This document shows positions 1-8,008 of a stretch of 37,135 nucleotides of DNA, piece after piece. Below the pieces are notes generated by a model, which made no database searches, was not told where the DNA came from, and saw only the letters and a list, made by a program, of their open reading frames with translations. Positions within the stretch are counted from its first letter, which is position 1, and each line of letters starts with the position of its first letter. The DNA comes from JALHNI01 sp031367405. Lineage in GTDB: Bacteria; Acidobacteriota; Terriglobia; Bryobacterales; Bryobacteraceae. The position numbers and the translations under genes were made by a program. The stretch spans positions 1 through 37,135 of the forward strand of contig JANLPT010000175.1 of assembly GCA_031367405.1 (NCBI GenBank). Direction: 5' to 3'.

Positions 1-1403
1 AGTCCCGCGCCCATGCGGGCTTGCCAAATGCGATTCGCCATGACGCGGGCCGTGAGGGGATGCCCGGGCGCGGTGAGCCATTCGGCCAATGCTTTCCGGC
101 GGCCCATGACGGCGGTGGGCACGTCGATGCGGCTGGTAAAGGCTAGCGGTACAGCGGGCGCGACCGGCGCGAGTTTCATCTTGTGGTCGCCCACTTTCAG
201 AATATGGGTAACCGGCGCTTCGTCCATATTCTCGACTCCATACGCGGCAGCGACCGGCGGGGGCGCGTCGCGATCAAGCTCATGCATCTGCCGCCGCAGA
301 GCGATCCGGCGGCTCTTATCCGGCTCACCGATGCGATGCACCACTTCGTCCCATGTGGAATTGGTTTGCGATTCGGCGTTTTTGGCGAGCACCTTTTCGG
401 CTTCCGTCCGCTGCTCTTTAGGCTTGTCGAGCACGGCGCGATAGAGGGGATCCAGTAGTAGCTTTTTTTCGGTCTTTAATTGGTCGCGATAGGGCTTCTC
501 GATGGCGGCAATCGCTTCTTTCACCGGCTTTACTCGCGCTTCGTGTGCTTTGAGGGCCACTTCGGCAGCGGCTTTCTGCGCGGGCGTAACGATCTCGACG
601 TCGGCACCTTTGGCTCCGGCGAAGATGGCTTGTAACTGGTAATAATCGGCTTGCAGGATGGGGTCGAACTTGTGATTGTGACAGCGGGCACAGTTGATGG
701 TGAGGCCCAGAAAAGTTCCGCCGACGGCGGAGGTCATCTCCACGAGCACTTCCTGGCGGTCCATTTCCGCGTCGGTATTGCCGCCGACTAAGTGCTCCGG
801 ACCGGCGCGCAAGAAACCGGTGGCGATGCGCGCGTCGTGGTTGCCGGGCCAGATTTCGTCGCCCGCAATTTGCTCACGCAGAAACTGATCGTAGGGCTTG
901 TTTTGATTGAACGAGCGAATCACGTAGTCGCGATAGCGCCAGGCGTGGGTGCGGTCAAGGTCGAGCTCAAAGCCATTGGTATCGGCGTAGCGGACGACGT
1001 CGAGCCACTTCTGGCCCCAGCGTTCGCCATAAGCGTCACTGGCCAGCAGGCGATCGACCAGACGCTCGTACGCTTGGGGAGATTGGTCATGCACGAAATC
1101 GCGCACTTCAGCCGGCGATGGCGGTAAACCAGTGACGTCGAGCGTGACGCGGCGAATGAGTTGCGCGCGCGGCAGCGGGGGCGACGGCGACCAGCCTTTA
1201 GCGCGCAGGCTTTGCAGAATAAAAGCGTCGATGGGCGTGCGCACCCAGGAATCGTTCAGAGCCGGAATGGCCGGTGACACGGGCTGGCGGAAGCTCCACC
1301 AACTTTTGCGGGCCAGCACGCGCTCGTCGGCTTTGGTGAGTTCAGCGGCGGGAGCGGCGAAGCCTAGGCAGGCCACCAATCCGAGGCTCAGGAAGCGTCG
1401 CAT
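1..1403 (-). CDS. DUF1549/DUF1553 (PSD1-type) exported protein, 3' end cut by the window
   Basis: The minus-strand reading frame opens at an ATG at 1403 and runs off the left edge after about 467 codons, so the C-terminus is missing. It begins with a short signal peptide (MRRFLSLGLVACLGFAAPAA). Next comes a DUF1549 region with the motif TPIDAFIL, a conserved stretch ending WLDVVRYADTNG, and a CARCH motif near residue 238, which is a CxxCH signature like that of c-type haem proteins. A charged helical linker (about 285-345) follows. At the cut edge the DUF1553 signature appears (RKALAEWLTAPGHPLTARV, then NRIW). This family is abundant in Planctomycetes and Solibacter-like Acidobacteria and often sits beside a DUF1501 gene. 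Its biochemical role is not established. The next gene downstream lies outside the window. Confidence 0.88.
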   Translation of the reverse strand, partial: MRRFLSLGLVACLGFAAPAAELTKADERVLARKSWWSFRQPVSPAIPALNDSWVRTPIDAFILQSLRAKGWSPSPPLPRAQLIRRVTLDVTGLPPSPAEVRDFVHDQSPQAYERLVDRLLASDAYGERWGQKWLDVVRYADTNGFELDLDRTHAWRYRDYVIRSFNQNKPYDQFLREQIAGDEIWPGNHDARIATGFLRAGPEHLVGGNTDAEMDRQEVLVEMTSAVGGTFLGLTINCARCHNHKFDPILQADYYQLQAIFAGAKGADVEIVTPAQKAAAEVALKAHEARVKPVKEAIAAIEKPYRDQLKTEKKLLLDPLYRAVLDKPKEQRTEAEKVLAKNAESQTNSTWDEVVHRIGEPDKSRRIALRRQMHELDRDAPPPVAAAYGVENMDEAPVTHILKVGDHKMKLAPVAPAVPLAFTSRIDVPTAVMGRRKALAEWLTAPGHPLTARVMANRIWQARMGAG

Positions 1404-1450
1404 ACGGGTAAGTTTGAGTATAGCCAACCGGCCTGCTAGCCTGGATCAGT

Positions 1451-1870
1451 ATGCAACCGACTTATGATGACGCTAACCTGATTCTGCGGCTTTACGAAAT
1501 GCGCCGCGAGGCGACGATGCGCGATGCGCGCGGCTGGTTCGCCAGCACTTGCAAGCCGCAGAGCTTCGACGATCTGCTCAAGACGGTCGCGCCGCCCGGC
1601 ACGCTCCACAACGCCTACTATCGCCAAGTGACCAGCTATTGGGAGATGGTGGCGGGCTTTGTGACGAGCGGCGTGCTGAATAAAGAGCTTTTCTTTCAAA
1701 GCGGCATGGAGTTGCTGTTGGTGTGGGTGCGCGTGGGCAAGTTGGTGCCCGAGGCCCGCGTGACTTTCGGCAATCCGAAGATGTTGCACAACATGGAATC
1801 GGTGGCCACGGACTTTATCAAGTATCTGGGGGATGACGCTTACGCCGCCTTCGCCAAGCGCGTTGGGTGA
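1451..1870 (+). CDS. conserved hypothetical protein, first gene of a five-gene operon
   Basis: A 139-residue soluble protein with no signal peptide and no obvious membrane segment. It is largely helical, starting MQPTYDDANLILRLYEMRRE, with an aromatic centre (YYRQVTSYWEMVAGFV) and a short C-terminal helix. It loosely resembles DUF4760-like proteins, but I do not recognise it with certainty. It is the first of five plus-strand genes separated by only 9-12 nt, so cotranscription is likely. The region before the ATG shows a TAGCCT box 8 nt upstream and no Shine-Dalgarno sequence. The gene diverges from the DUF1549/DUF1553 gene with a 47-nt gap that must hold both promoters. Confidence 0.75.
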   Translation: MQPTYDDANLILRLYEMRREATMRDARGWFASTCKPQSFDDLLKTVAPPGTLHNAYYRQVTSYWEMVAGFVTSGVLNKELFFQSGMELLLVWVRVGKLVPEARVTFGNPKMLHNMESVATDFIKYLGDDAYAAFAKRVG

Positions 1871-1882
1871 AAGGGACGACGC

Positions 1883-2140
1883 ATGAAGCAAGAGCCGGAG
1901 TTTTTTGGCGACGAGGAACTCGACCTGATCTTCATTGCCAAGAAACTGCGCGAGGCTCTGCAACTGGAAGATTTATTGACGGCCGCGGAGATCGACTATG
2001 CCGTTGAGCTGGAAGAATACCGCGGCGGCTTTATCTTTCAGACGCTTCGCAAGGGCGCGTTTATTTACGTGCGGCCGGCGGACCTGGAGCGTGCGCGCCA
2101 GATCGTGGTCGACGCGGGCCTGAAAGTGCCGACTACCTGA
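1883..2140 (+). CDS. small DUF2007-like protein
   Basis: An 85-residue acidic protein. The segment LIFIAKKLREALQLEDLL, followed by a hydrophobic strand, and the ending FIYVRPADLERARQIV match the general plan of DUF2007 (putative signal-transducing) domains: a short alpha/beta fold related to the ferredoxin-like or ACT type, built around residues that replace one another along a beta sheet. The assignment is by pattern only. It starts 12 nt after the preceding stop, with AAGGGA placed 6 nt before the ATG. It ends 12 nt before the lytic transglycosylase. The family has no proven biochemical function. Confidence 0.75.
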   Translation: MKQEPEFFGDEELDLIFIAKKLREALQLEDLLTAAEIDYAVELEEYRGGFIFQTLRKGAFIYVRPADLERARQIVVDAGLKVPTT

Positions 2141-2152
2141 GATACTGAAGGC

Positions 2153-4345
2153 ATGTGGCGCATCGCGTTTTTCGCCTTTTTCGGGGGCCTCTTACTGGGG
2201 CAAACCAGCAGCCCCGTGGAGCAGTTGGCGCGCGAAGGCAAATCGAAACGGGCGGCGCTGCTGACTCTCGCGGCTCAACATCCGCTGGACCAGACGGGGG
2301 CGTTGGCGCGGCTCGCGGCGGGCGTCGTCAGTGCCACACCGCTGGAAGCGATCGAGCAATTTACGCTGGCATTGCCGCGCCTGCCCCGTCTGCGCGATTA
2401 CATCACTTACCTGATCGCCAACTCGCAGTATGAAGCAGAGTTATTCGCCGAAGCGGCAAAAGGTGCCGAAGCGCTGGCCAAGAGTGATTCGCCGGTGGCT
2501 CCGCGCGCGATTTTGCTGGCCACACGGGCTTATCTGCACCTCTCTGACTACGCCGCAGCCATGCGCATCCTGGAAGCGCAGCGCACGAAAGCGCCGCAAC
2601 CGGCGGCCGACCGGCTGTTGGCGGAAGCGGGCGAGTTGGCCGGCGATCCGGCGCGAACGGCCATCGCCTATCGCCGCATTTTTCAGCTGTATCCGCGTTC
2701 GAATGAAGCCGCCGAAGCCGAAAAGGCGCTCGGGCGGATGGGCGAATCGTTCGGCACCACCGCCGAACTGTTTGAACGCGCTAAGCGGCTCATCGATACG
2801 GGTGACCCCAGCCGGGGCGCGCGGGCACTGGAAAGTGTCCTGCCGCAGCTCGCCGGCCGCGAAAAGGAGTGGGCCAGTCTGCGGATCGGCTACGCGGACT
2901 TTCAGGCGCGCAACAATCCTGCCGCTTACGCTCATCTCCGCAACTTGCGGCTGGATTCGCCCGACAACGAAGCCGAACGCCTGGCGATTCTGGTGAACAT
3001 TAGCCGGCGTCTTGAAAAGCCGGCGGAGATCGACTCGTTAGTCGCCGAAATTTCGGAGCGCTTTCCGTCCTCGCCCCATCGCGGCGAAGCGATGGCTTCG
3101 GCGGGCGATTTTTACTACAACAGCAATCAGCAGGCGCGCGCCGAGCCGATCTTCCATGCGTGCAGCCCGTTCTCGGTGCGTTGTAACTGGAAGGCGGCCT
3201 TTAGTGATTTGCTGAACCGCCACTCGGATGCCTTTGTCCGCCTGAGCGAACACTGGCGTCGCTATCCTGACTCGCCGCATGCCAGCGCCGCGCTTTACTT
3301 CTCGGGCCGGCTCGCCGAAAACAATGGCGATCCGGCGACCGCCCGCGCGCTGTATGAGCATGCCAGCCGGACGTTTCCTAATCACTACTACGCCATGCTA
3401 TGCCGCCGCCGGTTGGAGGACGCGAGCATCGCGGCGGCGGTGGCCGCACCCAAGTGGGTGGCCGAACTGAATACGCTGAAGTGGCCGGCCGTGGCGGCAG
3501 CGGCCGACTATGCGCTTTCGCCGGCCGCCAAAGCCCGTGAGGAACGCGCGAGCTTACTGGCCGAAGTGGCGCTCGACGAATACGCTGAGCTGGAGTTACG
3601 CGGCGGTCTGCGGGAACAGCCGCATGTGACAGCCATGTTGATGGCTAAGTTCGCCCAGCGGCGCGGCGCACCGGAGCGCGGCATCCGCCTTGTGAAATCG
3701 CTGTATCCGGCCTACTTTGCCACGCCGCTCGAAGCCGCGCCGTTCGCCTTCTGGCAGATGGCCTATCCGCTGCCCTGGCGCAATAATCTGGAGCAGTTGG
3801 CGCGCGAACGCGACCTTGACCCGTTCATCGTCGCCGGGCTGATCCGGCAGGAGAGCGAGTTCGACGCCGGCGCCATCTCCCGCAGCAATGCCCGCGGATT
3901 AACGCAAGTGATGCCCGGCACCGGCAGTTGGCTGGCCGGTAAGATGGGCCTGGGCCGCTTCAGCATCGGCATGCTCTCCATGCCCGAAACGAACCTGAAT
4001 CTGGGCACCTTCTACATGCGCATGATGCTCAATCAGCTCGACCAGAACTGGGAGTATATGCTGGCGGCTTACAACGCCGGCAAGGGGCGCGTGGATAAGT
4101 GGCGCACGTGGTTTGAGTATCGCGAGCCGGCCGAATTTGTGGAGAGCATTCCTTTTGACGAAACCCGGAACTACGTGCAGGTGGTGCTACGCAACGCCGA
4201 CTTCTACCGCCGGCTTTACTCGACGCGCCCGGGGGCCACGACGCCCATGCCGGTGGCGGGCGCGCCGGTGGCATTTATTGGGCCGGCCAGGCCGATCGTC
4301 AAGGTAGCGGCGCGGGGCAAGAGTTCGGCCCGCAAGAAACGATAA
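2153..4345 (+). CDS. soluble lytic murein transglycosylase (Slt70-like)
   Basis: A 730-residue exported enzyme predicted to cleave the MurNAc-GlcNAc bond of peptidoglycan with formation of 1,6-anhydro-MurNAc. It has an N-terminal hydrophobic signal sequence (MWRIAFFAFFGGLLLG). A long helical TPR-like superhelix follows (about 25-540), comparable to the U-shaped domain of Slt70. The C-terminal SLT domain carries the motif GLIRQESEFD with probable catalytic Glu567, then NARGLTQVMPGTG, and the late motif AAYNAGKGRVDKW near residue 637. A basic Ala/Lys/Arg tail ends the protein. Length and domain order fit the Slt70 class. It is the third gene of the operon. The gene after it, an aminotransferase, has no obvious link to wall turnover. 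Confidence 0.93.
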   Translation: MWRIAFFAFFGGLLLGQTSSPVEQLAREGKSKRAALLTLAAQHPLDQTGALARLAAGVVSATPLEAIEQFTLALPRLPRLRDYITYLIANSQYEAELFAEAAKGAEALAKSDSPVAPRAILLATRAYLHLSDYAAAMRILEAQRTKAPQPAADRLLAEAGELAGDPARTAIAYRRIFQLYPRSNEAAEAEKALGRMGESFGTTAELFERAKRLIDTGDPSRGARALESVLPQLAGREKEWASLRIGYADFQARNNPAAYAHLRNLRLDSPDNEAERLAILVNISRRLEKPAEIDSLVAEISERFPSSPHRGEAMASAGDFYYNSNQQARAEPIFHACSPFSVRCNWKAAFSDLLNRHSDAFVRLSEHWRRYPDSPHASAALYFSGRLAENNGDPATARALYEHASRTFPNHYYAMLCRRRLEDASIAAAVAAPKWVAELNTLKWPAVAAAADYALSPAAKAREERASLLAEVALDEYAELELRGGLREQPHVTAMLMAKFAQRRGAPERGIRLVKSLYPAYFATPLEAAPFAFWQMAYPLPWRNNLEQLARERDLDPFIVAGLIRQESEFDAGAISRSNARGLTQVMPGTGSWLAGKMGLGRFSIGMLSMPETNLNLGTFYMRMMLNQLDQNWEYMLAAYNAGKGRVDKWRTWFEYREPAEFVESIPFDETRNYVQVVLRNADFYRRLYSTRPGATTPMPVAGAPVAFIGPARPIVKVAARGKSSARKKR

Positions 4346-4354
4346 GCTCGTAAG

Positions 4355-5569
4355 ATGGAAGTTTTGACGGCTAAGTCTTCCGTCCGCCCCAGTCTGATTA
4401 CCGGCCGCCGCCCACGCTTCGAGGCGAGCCGCACGGTGAGCTTTACCGAGTCAGTGATTCGCGAGATGACGCGACTGGCCCAGATCCACGGGGCCGTGAA
4501 TCTGGCGCAAGGCTTTCCGGACTTTGCCGCGCCGGCGGACATCAAAGAGGCCGCCTGCCGCGCCATTAACGACGATCAGAACCAATACTCCATCACCTGG
4601 GGCGCGAAGAATTTCCGCCAAGCCATCGCGGACAAATACCGCCGCTGGCACGGCCTGGAACTGGAGCCGGAACGCGAAATTACGGTCTGCTGTGGCGCGA
4701 CCGAAGGCATGATCGCCACGCTGCTGGCCGTCACCAATCCGGGCGACGAAGTGATCGTCTTCGAGCCTTATTACGAAAACTATCACCCGGATACGCTGCT
4801 GTGCGGTGCCACCCGGCGCATCGTCTCACTGCGCGCGCCCACCTGGACCTTCGACCCCGATGAACTGCGGCAAGCCTTCAACTCGCGCACCAAGGCGATC
4901 ATTATCAATTCGCCCAATAACCCGACGGGCAAAGTGTTTGAGCGCGCGGAACTGGAACTGATCGCCGCGCTTTGCGAAGAGCACGATTGCCTCGCCATCA
5001 CCGACGAGATTTACGAGCACATTCTCTTTGACGGTGCCACGCATCTCCCGCCGATCACGTTGCCCCACATGCGCCACCGGTCGGTGCTGATCAACTCGAT
5101 GTCGAAGACTTACTCGGTGACCGGCTGGCGAGTGGGCTGGGTGATCGCTTCGCCGGACCTGACGGCGAGCATCCGCAAGGTGCATGACTTTTTGACGGTG
5201 GGGGCCGCGACGCCCTTGCAGCAAGCCGGGGTGCATGCGCTGGCCCTGCCCGACGATTACTACGCGCATCTCTCCACCGACTATCAGCAGCGGCGCGACG
5301 CGATCGTGGCCATGCTGACTCGCACCGGCTTCCGGCCCTTTGTGCCGCGCGGCGCTTACTATGTGATGGCCGATATCTCGGCTTTCGGCTTCGCTAATGA
5401 CCAAGCTTTTGCCGCGCATTTGGTGGAGAATATTGGCGTGGCGGCGGTGCCGGGGTCCAGCTTCTTTGAGAACGCGGAGCTAGGCAGCCAGCTGATTCGC
5501 TTCTGTTTCTGCAAGAAATTTGAGACATTGGCGGCGGCGGAAGAACGTTTGGCGCGTCTAAAGGCCTAG
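4355..5569 (+). CDS. PLP-dependent class I/II aminotransferase
   Basis: A 404-residue fold-type I aminotransferase. Diagnostic segments are NLAQGFPDF near residue 50, the glycine-rich CCGATEGM, the NSPNNPTGKVF cofactor and substrate loop, ITDEIYEH, and SMSKTYSVTGWRVGW with the Schiff-base lysine at K251. C-terminal RFCFCKK supplies the conserved carboxylate-binding arginine. The NLAQGFPDF type of motif is most like the methionine/kynurenine (YbdL, KAT) subgroup. The exact amino acid substrate cannot be read from the sequence. The first 30 residues before the conserved part are a non-conserved extension, so a later start is possible. It begins 9 nt after the transglycosylase stop, in the same operon. 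Confidence 0.93.
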   Translation: MEVLTAKSSVRPSLITGRRPRFEASRTVSFTESVIREMTRLAQIHGAVNLAQGFPDFAAPADIKEAACRAINDDQNQYSITWGAKNFRQAIADKYRRWHGLELEPEREITVCCGATEGMIATLLAVTNPGDEVIVFEPYYENYHPDTLLCGATRRIVSLRAPTWTFDPDELRQAFNSRTKAIIINSPNNPTGKVFERAELELIAALCEEHDCLAITDEIYEHILFDGATHLPPITLPHMRHRSVLINSMSKTYSVTGWRVGWVIASPDLTASIRKVHDFLTVGAATPLQQAGVHALALPDDYYAHLSTDYQQRRDAIVAMLTRTGFRPFVPRGAYYVMADISAFGFANDQAFAAHLVENIGVAAVPGSSFFENAELGSQLIRFCFCKKFETLAAAEERLARLKA

Positions 5570-5581
5570 AGGAGACACGGG

Positions 5582-6520
5582 ATGACTTGGCTCATTTTGG
5601 CATTCGCCGCGCAGCTCGTCATACCCGCCGCCCCTCCGGTTGAGATGCCGAAGCCGGAACCCCCCAAAGTGGCGGTGCCGGTCGCGATGAAGCTCGAATA
5701 TGCCGGCCAGCCGCTCGTGCTGCCGCAGCAATGCAGCGAGGAAGACATTCAGAGCCTGGGGCTGACCTGCACGCGCGAGGACCCTTGCCCAGTGTTCCTC
5801 GAGTTGGCCGCCCATGAAGTGCTGGGCAATACCATCGTCCTGACGGGTAACATCCACAATCGCGAAGTGACGTTCGCCTCCGTCCTGCTGATGAGCGAGG
5901 ACCTGGGCAAAACCTGGACGGAGCCCCTGGCGCGCATCAAGAGCGGTGTGCTCGACCAGGTGCAGTTCATTGATTTTCAAAACGGCTGGGTGGCGGGCCA
6001 AGTGATGCTGCAGTTACCGCGCGATCCGTTTCTGCTGATTACGAATGACGGCGGCCGCACCTGGCGCCGGCGGGGGCTTTATGACGATGCGCGCGTGGGT
6101 ACCATTGAGCAGTTCTGGTTTGAGACGAAGTCCAATGGCGGCCTGATTGTCGACCGCAGTAAGGCCGGCGATCCGCGAGCCAAATTTGAATTCTACGAAA
6201 GCCAAACCGGCGGCTCCAGTTGGACGTTGCGGGAGGTGAACAGTAAGTTGATCCAGCCGAAGCGCGCCAAGCTTCCCGTGCCGAATGGCGACTTTCGCCT
6301 GCGGGCCGACAGCCGGCTGAACGCTTACCGGCTGGAGCGGCGACAAGGAGCGCAGTGGCAGACGCTGGCTTCGTTCTCGATTGGGCTCGCGCCGTGCATG
6401 CCTCTGGAAGCAAAGCCGGTCGCGCCCGAGGCGCAGCCGGCAGAGGTCGAGAAGCCGCTGCCCCCGGCGGCACCAACCGGGCCGCGCCGGCCGCCCTCAC
6501 TGAAGAAAAAGCCGGCTTAG
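5582..6520 (+). CDS. secreted protein with BNR/Asp-box-like motifs
   Basis: A 312-residue protein with a signal peptide (MTWLILAFAAQLVIPAAPP) and a Pro-rich segment behind it. Three Asp-box-like motifs are visible: SEDLGKTW, TNDGGRTW and a weaker QTGGSSW. They suggest a partial beta-propeller of the YCF48/sortilin type, reading as a photosystem-assembly-factor-like fold. Two cysteine clusters near residues 50-65 could form a disulphide. The C-terminus is Pro/Ala/Lys-rich (residues 280-312). GAGGAG lies 6 nt before the ATG, a good ribosome site. It is the last gene of the five-gene operon and converges on the ntrX-like gene. The ligand and function are unknown. Confidence 0.85.
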   Translation: MTWLILAFAAQLVIPAAPPVEMPKPEPPKVAVPVAMKLEYAGQPLVLPQQCSEEDIQSLGLTCTREDPCPVFLELAAHEVLGNTIVLTGNIHNREVTFASVLLMSEDLGKTWTEPLARIKSGVLDQVQFIDFQNGWVAGQVMLQLPRDPFLLITNDGGRTWRRRGLYDDARVGTIEQFWFETKSNGGLIVDRSKAGDPRAKFEFYESQTGGSSWTLREVNSKLIQPKRAKLPVPNGDFRLRADSRLNAYRLERRQGAQWQTLASFSIGLAPCMPLEAKPVAPEAQPAEVEKPLPPAAPTGPRRPPSLKKKPA

Positions 6521-6655
6521 GGGATCTCACAGACTTGCCATAAGAACATATTCATACCGTGACCGCTTGATTTCTTAGCCGGGTGATGTTACTTCACCTA
6601 AGCGCCCCACCGCTGACGCGACGAGCTTGTTCGAACATATTTAAGTGCCAATAGC

Positions 6656-8008
6656 TTACTCCTTCGCAGCGATGCCGAGGGCTTTCATTTTGCGATATAA
6701 GTTACTGCGTTCGAGCCCCAATTGTTCCGCGGCGCGGGTGACGTTGCCCTTGGTCTCTTCGAGCTTCCGGAGGATAAAGTCGCGTTCGGCATTTTCCCGT
6801 ACTTCTTGCAGACTGGCGAAGCGCTCGGGGGCGGGGCGGCGGGCACCGGGCACGTTCAGTGGCACGTTGCGGGCATCGATGCGCGTTTGCGGATTCATGA
6901 TCACGATGCGCTCCATCACGTTCTTGAGCTCGCGCACGTTGCCGGGCCAATGGTAGGAGTTGAGTTCGCCGTAGGCCTCGGGAGTCAATTCTTTTGGCTT
7001 ACGGCCGTAGGACTTGGTGAAGGCCCGCAGAAAATAGTCGGCGAGCAGCGGTATGTCGCGCTGACGGTCGCGCAGCGGCGGCACATGGAACGGAATGACG
7101 TTGAGCCGGTAGAAGAGATCTTCGCGGAAGTTGCCGCGTTCGATTTCGTGTTCTAAATTCTTATTGGTGGAGGCGACGACGCGGACGTCCACCTGGGTGC
7201 TATCGTCGGCCCCAAGCGCGGAGAATCGCTGCTCATCCAGCGCCCGCAGCACCTTGGCTTGGGTGCGTAAACTCATGTCCCCCACCTCATCGAGGAAAAG
7301 GGTGCCGCCGTCGGCGCGCTCGAACTTGCCCACCTTATCTTCCGGAGCGCCGCTAAAACTGCCCTTGCGATGGCCAAATAACTCGCTCTCGATCAGATCC
7401 TCTGGAATGGCCGCGCAATTCACTTCAATAAACGGCTGTTTGCTGCGCAGGCTCACCGCATGAATGGCGTGCGCCACTAACTCTTTACCGACGCCGCTTT
7501 CGCCATAGATCAGCACGCGCCCGTTGGTGCCGGCCATGAGGCCCAACTGCTGGCGCAGAGCCTTCATGGGCACGCTGTCGCCGATGATCAAGGGCTGGTC
7601 ATGGTCCTGCAGGCGGTAGAGTTCCTGTTCGAGGCGGCGATGCTGGATGGCATTTTTAGCGGCGATGGTGACCTTGTCGATGGTAAGTGGCTTTTCCAAA
7701 AAGTCGAACGCGCCGAGCTTGGTGGCGCGCACGGCGGTTTCAATGTTGCCGTGGCCGGAAATCATCACGACGGGTGGGCGGTCACTCAGTGGCAGCTCCT
7801 GAATGAGTTCGAGCACCGCCAGACCATCGAGACCGGGCAACCAGATATCGAGGAGCACTAAGTGGTAAGCGTGGCGGCCCAATTCGGCGACACAATCTTC
7901 GCCCGCGGCGAGCGTGGTGACCTGATAGCCCTCGTCTTCCAGCACCGCGCCCAGCGTCTGCCGGATGGCGGGCTCGTCATCGACGATCAGGACGCGCGCG
8001 CGTTTCAA
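6656..8008 (-). CDS. ntrX: NtrX-like sigma-54-dependent response regulator
   Basis: A 450-residue regulator with the standard order. The receiver domain (1-120) has phospho-acceptor Asp54 in VLLDIWLPG. The AAA+ domain (about 138-375) shows Walker A GESGVGKE (169-176), the sigma-54 contact loop GSFSGA (216-221, a variant of GAFTGA) and Walker B GTLFLDE (235-241). A Fis-type helix-turn-helix ends the protein (GNVTRAAEQLGLERSNLYRK). It should activate sigma-54 promoters when phosphorylated. The 4-nt ATGA overlap with the upstream NtrY-like kinase gene indicates cotranscription and translational coupling. The NtrX name rests on that pairing. No sigma-54 promoter was recognised in this window. Confidence 0.92.
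   Translation of the reverse strand: MKRARVLIVDDEPAIRQTLGAVLEDEGYQVTTLAAGEDCVAELGRHAYHLVLLDIWLPGLDGLAVLELIQELPLSDRPPVVMISGHGNIETAVRATKLGAFDFLEKPLTIDKVTIAAKNAIQHRRLEQELYRLQDHDQPLIIGDSVPMKALRQQLGLMAGTNGRVLIYGESGVGKELVAHAIHAVSLRSKQPFIEVNCAAIPEDLIESELFGHRKGSFSGAPEDKVGKFERADGGTLFLDEVGDMSLRTQAKVLRALDEQRFSALGADDSTQVDVRVVASTNKNLEHEIERGNFREDLFYRLNVIPFHVPPLRDRQRDIPLLADYFLRAFTKSYGRKPKELTPEAYGELNSYHWPGNVRELKNVMERIVIMNPQTRIDARNVPLNVPGARRPAPERFASLQEVRENAERDFILRKLEETKGNVTRAAEQLGLERSNLYRKMKALGIAAKE

Noticed and set aside
2441..4274. Long minus-strand frames opposite the lytic transglycosylase
   Set aside because: Shadow frames caused by GC-rich codon use; no family-like motifs, while the plus strand encodes a clear enzyme.
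6544..6641. GAACATATT present twice between the BNR-like gene and ntrX
   Set aside because: Nine bases in AT-rich spacer are too short to support a function; no symmetrical arrangement.
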